DNA of 5,387 nt, from assembly GCA_002926195.1 (NCBI GenBank), contig MZXQ01000133.1, positions 1 to 5,387 of the forward strand, read 5' to 3'. The position numbers and the translations under genes were made by a program. The notes under the pieces were generated by a model, which was not told the DNA's origin, ran no database searches, and worked only from the letters and a program-made list of their open reading frames with translations. This stretch comes from Candidatus Methanomarinus sp. HR1 (GTDB lineage: Archaea; Halobacteriota; Methanosarcinia; Methanosarcinales; Methanocomedenaceae). This document shows, piece by piece, positions 1 through 5,311 of the stretch. Every line of letters begins with the position of its first letter. Position 1 is the first letter of the stretch.

Positions 1-54
1 GTTATATCCTTATGGATAAAAGAATAATATTAAGGACAAGAAATTATAATCATT

Positions 55-462
55 ATGATTGGTACTTTATTTATCCTGTTTATAGTACTGCCCTTTGTTG
101 AATTGTATATACTGATCGAACTGGGTAGCAGCATTGGAACCTTACCTACCCTGGGCATTGTAGTGCTAACAGGCATAGCAGGTGCAGCTCTTGCCAAACA
201 CCAGGGTCTTAGTGTATTACGGCGAATTCAAACCGAAATGTCCTTTGGCCAGATGCCGGAAGATGTTATATTTGATGGAGTATTGGTACTAATTGGTGCA
301 GTACTGCTTATTACACCAGGTATATTGACAGATACCACAGGATTCCTGCTTTTGATACCAGTTACAAGAAAAATATTTAAAAAGTATCTTAAAGTATGGG
401 TGAACAAAAAGATAAAATCAGGACAAATGGTTTATTATACACAAGATAATTACCATATGTAA
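55..462 (+). CDS. fxsA: FxsA-family small membrane protein
   Basis: This 135-residue polytopic inner-membrane protein matches the FxsA family. The family is named for the E. coli protein whose overproduction relieves F-plasmid exclusion of phage T7; its biochemical role is unknown. Hydrophobic segments lie at about residues 2-22, 29-47 and 73-102, the last long enough for two passes. Family hallmarks are visible: the LAKHQG turn near 46-51, PEDVIFDG at 68-75, and the conserved LLITPGILTD...GFLLLIP...R block with P88, G89, D93, G96, P102 and R105. The C-terminal 30 residues are basic and probably cytosolic. Length is normal or slightly short because FxsA tails vary. The ATG at 55 has no clear Shine-Dalgarno. 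An AT-rich box at about 25-33 could be a TATA element for a nearly leaderless transcript. It sits 95 nt upstream of eif2g and has no evident functional tie to it. The family call is firm; the function is open. Confidence 0.88.
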   Translation: MIGTLFILFIVLPFVELYILIELGSSIGTLPTLGIVVLTGIAGAALAKHQGLSVLRRIQTEMSFGQMPEDVIFDGVLVLIGAVLLITPGILTDTTGFLLLIPVTRKIFKKYLKVWVNKKIKSGQMVYYTQDNYHM

Positions 463-478
463 GATTATCCAAATGCAA

Positions 479-495
479 GGTATTAATAATAAGAA
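479..495 (+). promoter_or_regulatory. candidate TATA box upstream of eif2g
   Basis: The 95-nt gap between fxsA and eif2g holds an AT-rich stretch, TATTAATAAT at 481-490. A start of transcription about 25 nt downstream would leave a leader that includes the AAGGA at 543-547. A second AT-rich stretch at 517-533 is an alternative. This is an inference from base composition and spacing only; archaeal TATA boxes are degenerate. Confidence 0.25.
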
Positions 496-542
496 CACAA
501 CTATAAGACGCCAAACATTATTTATTGAATATAACAATTTTT

Positions 543-547
543 AAGGA
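543..547 (+). promoter_or_regulatory. Shine-Dalgarno-like AAGGA for eif2g
   Basis: AAGGA lies 10 nt before the TTG at 558 and downstream of the competing in-frame TTG at 525, so it can only serve the shorter start. The spacing is at the long end of usual. It supports the 408-residue aIF2-gamma. Confidence 0.5.
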
Positions 548-557
548 AACAGGTATA

Positions 558-1784
558 TTGGAACAACCAACCGTTAATATTGGAATTATAGGCCATGTAG
601 ACCACGGCAAGACCACACTTGTGAGTGCTCTATCCGGCATATGGACAGATAAGCACAGTGAGGAGATCAAACGTGGTATATCTATTAGATTAGGCTATGC
701 TGATGCTACTTTTAGAAAATGCCCTGATTGTCCTGATCCCGAAGCTTATACTGTAACTAAGGAATGCGAACACTGTGGTGCACAGACAGAAACACTAAGG
801 ACAGTATCGTTCGTTGATTCACCAGGACATGAAACACTAATGGCTACTATGTTATCAGGTGCAGCTATCATGAACGGTGCTGTACTTGTTATTGCAGCTA
901 ATGAACCCTGCCCTCAGCCTCAGACTAAGGAACATTTGATGGCACTTGATATTATCGGTATCAAGAACATTGTGATCATTCAAAATAAGATAGATCTGGT
1001 AAATAGGGACACAGTGATCGAAAATTATCATCAGATACAGGATTTTATCAAAGGCACCATAGCCCAGGGAGCACCAATTATTCCCGTATCTGCCCAGCAG
1101 AGTGTAAACATGGATATTTTGATCAAAACGATCGAAGAATTTATTCCTACACCTGAGCAAATCCTGGATAAACCTGCAAGAATGCTACTGGCCAGGTCAT
1201 TCGATGTAAATCGACCCGGTGCCAAACCAGGCATGATCAAAGGTGGTATCCTTGGTGGCACTATCAGTGTGGGAATACTCAGACCAAATGATGAGATAGA
1301 AATAAGACCTGGACGGAGAATTGAATCAGGCGGCATAGTAAGCTGGGAGCCAATACAGACTGTCATTACTAATATCATGTCAGGCAGTGAAACAATTAAA
1401 GAGGCTACACCTGGTGGATTGATCGGTGTGGGAACAAAATTGGATCCATCAGTTACTAAAAGTGACAGCCTGGTAGGCCAGGTAGCAGGAGAGCAAAAAG
1501 CGCTACCTAAAACACGAGAGAATTTTATCATGGATGTTAGATTATTAGAACGAGTAGTTGGTTCTGCTGATGAATTGGTTATAGAGTCTATTCATTCTAA
1601 TGAACCGCTCATGCTTAACATTGGTACTGCAACCACTGTAGGTATTGTCACCAGTGCCAGGAAGAGCGAAGTGGAAATAAAATTAAAACGACCGGTTTGT
1701 GCTGATCCCCCGGATAGAGTAGCAATTAGTAGAAGAGTTGGTGCCCGGTGGAGACTAATTGGATCCGGTATTATAAAGAAATAA
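558..1784 (+). CDS. eif2g: Translation initiation factor 2 subunit gamma (aIF2-gamma)
   Basis: This is the GTP-binding core of the heterotrimeric aIF2, which delivers Met-tRNAi to the small ribosomal subunit. From the TTG at 558 it has 408 residues, normal for the family. The G domain shows P-loop GHVDHGKT at 12-19, DSPGH (G3) at 87-91, NKID (G4) at 143-146 and SAQ (G5) at 178-180. A zinc knuckle with C55, C58, C70 and C73 separates it from EF-Tu-like factors. Beta-barrel domain II spans about 205-325 and domain III about 326-408, ending in the typical GARWRLIG. An in-frame TTG at 525 would add 11 residues. I prefer 558 because it gives the family-typical MEQPTVNIG start and has AAGGA upstream at 543-547, whereas 525 has no ribosome site. 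It leads the information-processing block, 26 nt before the PIN gene. Confidence 0.97.
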   Translation: MEQPTVNIGIIGHVDHGKTTLVSALSGIWTDKHSEEIKRGISIRLGYADATFRKCPDCPDPEAYTVTKECEHCGAQTETLRTVSFVDSPGHETLMATMLSGAAIMNGAVLVIAANEPCPQPQTKEHLMALDIIGIKNIVIIQNKIDLVNRDTVIENYHQIQDFIKGTIAQGAPIIPVSAQQSVNMDILIKTIEEFIPTPEQILDKPARMLLARSFDVNRPGAKPGMIKGGILGGTISVGILRPNDEIEIRPGRRIESGGIVSWEPIQTVITNIMSGSETIKEATPGGLIGVGTKLDPSVTKSDSLVGQVAGEQKALPKTRENFIMDVRLLERVVGSADELVIESIHSNEPLMLNIGTATTVGIVTSARKSEVEIKLKRPVCADPPDRVAISRRVGARWRLIGSGIIKK

Positions 1785-1810
1785 ATAATAATTCAACAAA
1801 GGTTTTGACT

Positions 1811-2176
1811 ATGAAAGTGATCATTGATACTAATGCATTTATGATCCCGGTACAGTTTGGAGTAAATATTTTTAGTGAACTTGAACGTCTCGGATATAAA
1901 GATCATATTGCCCCTTCATCTGTTGTCAGGGAATTGAAAGGACTTAAAATGCTGAGTAAAGGTAAAGATAAACTGGCAGCCAATGCAGGTTTTACTTTAT
2001 CCGGGGAATGTAGACAGGTTATTACAGAAGGTCCCGCCGATGATGCCATTGTAGAATTAGCAATCGAAGAAAGTTGCGCAGTTTTAACCAATGATAAAGA
2101 GCTTCAAGAACGGTTAGCCAATAAGAATGTTGCAGTAGTATATTTGCGTGGAAAGACCCATCTTGAAATAAAGTAA
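1811..2176 (+). CDS. PIN-domain nuclease, Fcf1/Utp23-like (COG1412 type)
   Basis: This 121-residue single-domain PIN protein resembles the archaeal relatives of Fcf1/Utp24, the nuclease that cuts pre-18S rRNA in eukaryotes. The N-terminal strand IIDTNAFM carries D6. Further acidic residues that would coordinate the metal are E41 (VVRELKGL), D77/D78 (GPADDAIVELA) and D95 (VLTNDKEL), so the active site appears intact. The ATG at 1811 follows AAAGGT (1798-1803) by about 7 nt; the upstream in-frame start at 1748 lies inside eif2g and adds a tail unlike the family. No antitoxin gene adjoins it, and its place between eif2g and rpo7 argues against a VapC toxin and for a housekeeping role in rRNA maturation. 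That role is inferred from homology and context. The fold call is firm, the substrate unproven. Confidence 0.9.
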   Translation: MKVIIDTNAFMIPVQFGVNIFSELERLGYKDHIAPSSVVRELKGLKMLSKGKDKLAANAGFTLSGECRQVITEGPADDAIVELAIEESCAVLTNDKELQERLANKNVAVVYLRGKTHLEIK

Positions 2177-2198
2177 ATACTGATTAGAGGATTATTGA

Positions 2199-2777
2199 AT
2201 GTACAAGAAATTGAGATTGAAAGATACTGTACGCATTGCTCCACAGCATTTGGGAGATGATGTTACTAATGCTGTCAGAATTGGTTTGATCGATAAGCTG
2301 GAAGGACAGACTGATAAAAAAATAGGTGCCCTTGTAGCTATTATTGATGTGGTTGAAATTGGTGAGGGGCATATCCTGGCAGGTGATGGGGCAATATATT
2401 ATGATGTGATCTTCGATGCTGTAGTATACAAACCTGAACTTCAGGAGATCATTGAAGGTAGTATTGTTGAGATAGTCGAATTTGGTGCTTTCGTGGGCAT
2501 TGGGCCAATGGACGGACTTATTCATGTCAGTCAAATAACTGATGAGTTTATTTCTTATGATCCGAAGAATGGACGTCTGGTCACTAAAGAATCACACAGG
2601 TCATTATCAGAAGGAGATCATGTACGAGCCCGTATAGTTGCTATAAGTATCAATGAACAGGAACCTCGAGACAGTAAGATAGGACTTACTATGCGGCAAC
2701 ATGCCCTGGGAAAATTCGAGTGGATTCATGAAGACACAACTGTACAGGAAAATAAAGAGGAGAAAGGAGGCAAATAA
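2199..2777 (+). CDS. rpo7: DNA-directed RNA polymerase subunit Rpo7 (RpoE')
   Basis: This is the larger subunit of the RNA polymerase stalk (Rpo4/Rpo7), equivalent to eukaryotic Rpb7. The stalk aids open-complex formation and binds emerging RNA. At 192 residues it has the usual length. The N-terminal tip domain (about 1-78) begins MYKKLRLKDTVRI as in other archaea and docks on the polymerase core. An S1/OB RNA-binding domain follows at about 82-166, with GSIVEIVEFGAF at 87-98, the DGLIHVSQI strand at 105-113 and SKIGLTMRQ at 159-167, then GKFEWI. The last 15 or so residues are charged and variable. The ATG at 2199 has AGAGG at 2186-2190 with 8-nt spacing. The gene lies 22 nt after the PIN gene and 3 nt before spt4, so stalk and elongation-factor genes are probably co-expressed. 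Rpo4 is not in this window. Confidence 0.97.
   Translation: MYKKLRLKDTVRIAPQHLGDDVTNAVRIGLIDKLEGQTDKKIGALVAIIDVVEIGEGHILAGDGAIYYDVIFDAVVYKPELQEIIEGSIVEIVEFGAFVGIGPMDGLIHVSQITDEFISYDPKNGRLVTKESHRSLSEGDHVRARIVAISINEQEPRDSKIGLTMRQHALGKFEWIHEDTTVQENKEEKGGK
2766..2770 (+). promoter_or_regulatory. Shine-Dalgarno GGAGG for spt4, inside the rpo7 end
   Basis: A GGAGG core lies within the last codons of rpo7, 10 nt before the GTG at 2781. It identifies that GTG as the spt4 start. Ribosomes finishing rpo7 cover this site, so translational coupling is likely. Confidence 0.75.
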
Positions 2778-2780
2778 AAG

Positions 2781-2966
2781 GTGTCAGATAAAGCATGTCG
2801 TGAATGCCATAGAATTGTTTCCGGCTCTTCGTGTGCTGTTTGCATCTCCAGCTCTTTAAGTTCTGATTGGAGCGGTTATGTAGTGATCCTGGACCCTAAT
2901 GGTTCTAACATTGCTAAAAGACTCAACGTCACCCTTCCTGGAAAATATGCACTGAAAGTCCGGTAG
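2781..2966 (+). CDS. spt4: Transcription elongation factor Spt4 (formerly RpoE'')
   Basis: This small zinc protein pairs with the NGN domain of Spt5 to form the processivity clamp of archaeal RNA polymerase. It has 61 residues, the normal archaeal size. A four-cysteine zinc site is complete (C6, C9, C18, C21). The Spt5-binding part follows: DW at 29-30, the strand GYVVILDP at 32-39, the helix SNIAKRL at 42-48, and the conserved C-terminal PGKYALKV at 53-60. The start is GTG at 2781, with GGAGG upstream; the gap after the rpo7 stop is only 3 nt. No Spt5 gene is present here, so the partner must be encoded elsewhere. It was once classed as an RNA polymerase subunit, which explains its old name and its pairing with rpo7. 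Confidence 0.96.
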   Translation: MSDKACRECHRIVSGSSCAVCISSSLSSDWSGYVVILDPNGSNIAKRLNVTLPGKYALKVR

Positions 2967-2973
2967 TATATGT

Positions 2974-3519
2974 ATGCCAAAAAGCATTCTTGATAAGAAT
3001 TTTAGTCTGCCCGATACCATGCGCAGTGAGATGCGGAGGCAGTTTGGGATCTTATACCCGGGTGATGGAAAAAAGACAATAATAAAGATACTGCATGATA
3101 TAGGCTCTCCAGCTAATATTATTACTATTGGAGACATCTCAACATTTAATGTACTACAGTGTAGTACTATACCTGATATATCCATAATTGATGAAAAAAC
3201 ACACCGAAAACCAGCTGATAGTAATATCATCAAAGGCATCAGGCATTTTACCTTCAAAATGATGTATGTGAACAACCCGTCAGGCTGTGTAACATCAGAA
3301 CTGGTACAGGCAATATCACAGGCTATTTCTATCAATGAACCCGTACAGATCATGGTTAACGGTGAGGAAGACCTGGCCGCACTGCCTGCAATAGTACTTG
3401 CCCCCATATCATCAGTAGTGATATATGGTCTACCGGACGAGGGAGCTGTTGTTGTGACTGTCACACATGATATCAAAGATATGATCTGCGATATGATGGA
3501 ACGGATGAAATGCGAATAA
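2974..3519 (+). CDS. GTP-dependent dephospho-CoA kinase (DUF359 family)
   Basis: This cytosolic enzyme is predicted to carry out the last step of CoA synthesis, phosphorylating the ribose 3'-hydroxyl of dephospho-CoA with GTP. The archaeal DUF359 family (PF04019) was assigned this activity from a Thermococcus kodakarensis member and is unrelated to bacterial CoaE. At 181 residues it has family length. Conserved motifs are in order: the LPDTMRSEMRRQFGILYPG opening, the TIGDIST loop with G53 and D54, IIDEKTHR with D73 and R78, VNNPSG at 99-104, VNGEEDL at 128-134, and the YGLPDEG loop at 151-157. The ATG at 2974 has no good Shine-Dalgarno and lies 7 nt after the spt4 stop, which suggests coupled translation. 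A second ATG at 2970 is out of frame. It is the only metabolic enzyme in the block. Confidence 0.93.
   Translation: MPKSILDKNFSLPDTMRSEMRRQFGILYPGDGKKTIIKILHDIGSPANIITIGDISTFNVLQCSTIPDISIIDEKTHRKPADSNIIKGIRHFTFKMMYVNNPSGCVTSELVQAISQAISINEPVQIMVNGEEDLAALPAIVLAPISSVVIYGLPDEGAVVVTVTHDIKDMICDMMERMKCE
3151..3167. repeat. Perfect 7-bp inverted repeat inside the dephospho-CoA kinase gene
   Basis: GTACTAC and GTAGTAC flank a 3-nt AGT loop, giving a tight hairpin in the mRNA. It falls in codons just after the conserved TIGDIST loop, in a poorly conserved part of the protein. No function is evident. Confidence 0.5.
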
Positions 3520-3572
3520 TATAAAGAGAAGAAAGATGCTTATGACAGAAAAGTACATATTACATGATAGGA

Positions 3573-3580
3573 TTTAAAGA
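3573..3580 (+). promoter_or_regulatory. candidate internal promoter (TATA-like) before rps24e
   Basis: The 99-nt gap before rps24e is much wider than the 3-26 nt gaps within the upstream block and is AT-rich. TTTAAAGA at 3573-3580 lies about 39-46 nt before the TTG start. Transcription beginning near 3603 would leave a short leader holding the GGAGG. This is a composition and spacing inference only. Confidence 0.3.
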
Positions 3581-3606
3581 ATACAAATTTCTAAGGAAAA
3601 AAATAT

Positions 3607-3611
3607 GGAGG
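3607..3611 (+). promoter_or_regulatory. Shine-Dalgarno GGAGG for rps24e
   Basis: A perfect GGAGG lies 7 nt before the TTG at 3619 and decides this non-ATG start. It is the strongest ribosome site in the window, as suits a highly translated ribosomal protein. Confidence 0.85.
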
Positions 3612-3618
3612 ATTCAAT

Positions 3619-3969
3619 TTGGATATCGAGATTATAAAAGAAAAGGAAAACCCTCTGCTTGATAGAAAAGAGATCAATTTTACTATATCACATACGGGAC
3701 CTACTCCTTCAAGAGATGAAATAAAAAAAAATTTTGTTGCACGGTATAATTCCCAACATGAATTAGTGATCGTTGATAAGCTATCATCTGAATATGGGAC
3801 CCAGCAGACCGCCGGATATGTAAAGATTTATTCAGATACACAAAGAGTTTCGGAGATTGAAAATAGGTATATCATAGAACGAAATAAAGCCAAACCTATC
3901 GAAAAGGCCCAGAAAGAAAAAGTTGAAGATAAGACCGAACCCAAAGCAGAGAACGAAGCTGAGGAATAA
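3619..3969 (+). CDS. rps24e: Small-subunit ribosomal protein S24e
   Basis: S24e is a ribosomal protein shared by archaea and eukaryotes and absent from bacteria. The 116-residue product opens MDIEIIKEKENPLLDRKEI as in archaeal homologues. It continues with the conserved PTPSRDEI at 28-35, a strand and VDK at about 49-54, EYGTQQTAGYVKIY at 58-71, and a short RVSEIEN helix. The fold ends near residue 92. Residues 93-116 form a charged Lys/Glu-rich tail with no predicted fold, somewhat longer than in many archaeal S24e proteins. The start codon is TTG, positioned by GGAGG 7 nt upstream. It is followed 18 nt later by rps27ae, the usual archaeal partner. The gap behind it may hold its own promoter. 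Confidence 0.96.
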   Translation: MDIEIIKEKENPLLDRKEINFTISHTGPTPSRDEIKKNFVARYNSQHELVIVDKLSSEYGTQQTAGYVKIYSDTQRVSEIENRYIIERNKAKPIEKAQKEKVEDKTEPKAENEAEE

Positions 3970-3987
3970 ATAAATGGAGTAGTTATT

Positions 3988-4137
3988 ATGCCAGTACATA
4001 ATTATTATAAAGTTACGGATAGCTCTATAACAAGAGTAAGACAGACATGTCCCAGATGTGGAGAGGGATATTTCCTTGCCGAACATAAGAATAGATTAAC
4101 TTGCGGCAAGTGTAGCTATACTGAATTTAAAAAATAA
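3988..4137 (+). CDS. rps27ae: Small-subunit ribosomal protein S27ae (zinc ribbon)
   Basis: This 49-residue zinc-ribbon protein of the small ribosomal subunit corresponds to the ribosomal half of the eukaryotic ubiquitin-S27a fusion; as in other archaea there is no ubiquitin part. It begins MPVHNYYKV and carries two zinc-binding CxxC pairs, CPRC (C21, C24) and CGKC (C39, C42), with YFLAEHKNRL between them and the family ending YTEF plus lysines. All four zinc ligands are present, so it looks functional. The ATG at 3988 follows GGAG (3976-3979) by 8 nt. It lies 18 nt after rps24e and almost certainly shares its transcript. It is the last plus-strand gene: the kae1/bud32 gene that often follows rps27ae in Euryarchaeota is absent, and the orc1/cdc6 gene converges 43 nt on. 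Confidence 0.95.
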   Translation: MPVHNYYKVTDSSITRVRQTCPRCGEGYFLAEHKNRLTCGKCSYTEFKK

Positions 4138-4153
4138 GGATATATAATCAAGT

Positions 4154-4174
4154 GTTCCAGTTGAAAAAAGGGGG
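4154..4174 (+). other. Origin-recognition-box-like sequence (single ORB candidate)
   Basis: The core TTCCAGTTGAA is an imperfect dyad (TTC...GAA); it runs into an A-tract and then GGGGG. Archaeal ORB elements bound by Orc1/Cdc6 have this build: a short TTCCA...GAAA dyad followed on one side by a G-string. It lies in the 43-nt gap just past the orc1/cdc6 stop codon. I found only one copy, and origins usually have several and lie upstream of cdc6, so this may be an isolated site or chance. Confidence 0.4.
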
Positions 4175-4183
4175 CTCTTTTTA
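4163..4183. terminator. Bidirectional T-tract terminator between rps27ae and orc1/cdc6
   Basis: Archaeal transcription ends mainly at T-runs in the non-template strand. A six-A tract at 4164-4169 reads as T6 for the orc1/cdc6 transcript, and CTCTTTTT at 4175-4182 serves the rps27ae transcript. The A and T tracts flank the G-run and could pair weakly. The plus-strand T-run reaches into the orc1/cdc6 stop codon, so the two 3' ends probably overlap. Confidence 0.5.
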
Positions 4184-5299
4184 TATATTTCGCAACCGTT
4201 TTTTTATTTCATTTGCACCATATCGTAGAGTAATAATGCGGCTGCGTCCTCTGATTCCTTTTCCTGTGAATTTGGTATCTATAAGTTTCAAGGCAGATAG
4301 TTTTTCAAGTGTCTCATAGAATCTGGTATAACCAAGCCCTGATTTTCTATGAAAAAATTTATAGAGTTCACCGGAATTAATCTCAGTGTGATTGGATACC
4401 AAACCGAGAAGTATTTTTTCTTCAACTCTAAGTGATTTCAGTATGTAAGTAAGGTGTACAAGTCGTGATGTTGTATATGCACCATCAACATCTTCGATAC
4501 TTATTTTCCTTCTACTTTTTCTTTCAGCATTTAAAGCAGAGCGTTTAAGCAGATCGATACCTACTCTCAGATCACCTGGTATTGTAGTATATTCCACAAC
4601 CTTATTCAGGATATCAGGACTAACCACATCCGGATAAAATCCAAGATTAATCCTGTTCTTCAGGATATCACGTATTTCATCAGCATTATATCTTGGAAAT
4701 ATGATCTCCTCCGGAAGATAGACAGACTCTATCTTAGGATCAAAATGAAAATCATCACCGGTATCACTGCGTATAGATAGTACACCGATGCGAGCCCCTG
4801 GATTAGTCTCATGTGCCCTGAGTAGTGAATATAATACTTTTTCATCCTCTTTTTCATGGAACAGATAGTTAATGTCATCCAGAGCTACTATTAATATTTG
4901 TTCATTGTCTGCCAATTCCTGTGTTATATGGTCATAGATCTTCTTGAATGATGCACCCGAGGATGGAGGCGTTATATCAAACAATTTTTTATATATCCGG
5001 GAGAATACGTTAAAACGTGTAGGATTTGCCTGACAGTTTACATAGACTGGTATCACCTTAGATGTGATTTTTTCAATTTCTGTGAACAGTTTATTCACAG
5101 CTGTGGTCTTACCTGTGCCCGGAGGACCAATACATAGTATATTTAATGGTCTTCCCCCACGCATAGCTGGCCGTACACAGTACATAAGGGTCTCCATTTG
5201 TGATTTACGATGCCCGAAATATTCTGGAATGTGATCAAGTTCGAATAGGTTAGGATCTCTGAAAAGAGTTTCTTCCCACATTAGTAAGTCTTTGTTCAT
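4181..5299 (-). CDS. cdc6: Orc1/Cdc6 replication initiator (AAA+ ATPase)
   Basis: Orc1/Cdc6 binds origin recognition boxes and helps load the MCM helicase. From the ATG at 5299 it has 372 residues, normal for Methanosarcinales, and begins MNKDLLMWEETLF as they do. The AAA+ domain shows Walker A GPPGTGKT at 58-65, Walker B LDDINYL at 140-146 (Asp-Asp where many relatives have Asp-Glu), a Sensor-1 strand near 171-179 (SIRSD, with Ser178 where relatives usually have Asn), PRY at 202-204, and Sensor 2 GDLRVGIDLL at 242-251 with R245. A winged-helix DNA-binding domain fills about 285-372, with the wing FTGKGIRGRSRII near 347. An in-frame GTG at 5308 would add three residues; neither start has a Shine-Dalgarno. 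The gene converges on the translation block, and its position suggests an origin close by, beyond 5387. Confidence 0.96.
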   Translation of the reverse strand: MNKDLLMWEETLFRDPNLFELDHIPEYFGHRKSQMETLMYCVRPAMRGGRPLNILCIGPPGTGKTTAVNKLFTEIEKITSKVIPVYVNCQANPTRFNVFSRIYKKLFDITPPSSGASFKKIYDHITQELADNEQILIVALDDINYLFHEKEDEKVLYSLLRAHETNPGARIGVLSIRSDTGDDFHFDPKIESVYLPEEIIFPRYNADEIRDILKNRINLGFYPDVVSPDILNKVVEYTTIPGDLRVGIDLLKRSALNAERKSRRKISIEDVDGAYTTSRLVHLTYILKSLRVEEKILLGLVSNHTEINSGELYKFFHRKSGLGYTRFYETLEKLSALKLIDTKFTGKGIRGRSRIITLRYGANEIKKRLRNI

Positions 5300-5311
5300 A
5301 TTATACACAAT

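Noticed and set aside
5..18. Short inverted repeat TATCC-TTAT-GGATA at the left edge
   Set aside because: Five-base arms in AT-rich sequence are common by chance, and the window edge prevents judging context.
1..27. Possible tail of an upstream gene (eight codons then TAA in the first frame)
   Set aside because: The open stretch is too short to distinguish from chance.
1031..1531. A minus-strand open frame of 166 codons within eif2g
   Set aside because: It lies opposite conserved aIF2-gamma domain sequence and has no family resemblance or start signal.
1811..2176. PIN protein as a VapC toxin of a toxin-antitoxin pair
   Set aside because: No VapB-like small gene adjoins it; its neighbours are housekeeping genes and its sequence is closer to Fcf1-like proteins.
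2856..3476. A minus-strand open frame of 206 codons, longer than the plus-strand gene it overlaps
   Set aside because: The plus strand encodes spt4 and the DUF359 kinase with all family motifs; the antisense product has no recognisable domain, no ribosome site and an implausible composition.
3536..3577. A 13-codon open frame in the gap before rps24e
   Set aside because: It is too short, lacks a good Shine-Dalgarno and would be expected by chance; I see no sign of an attenuator.
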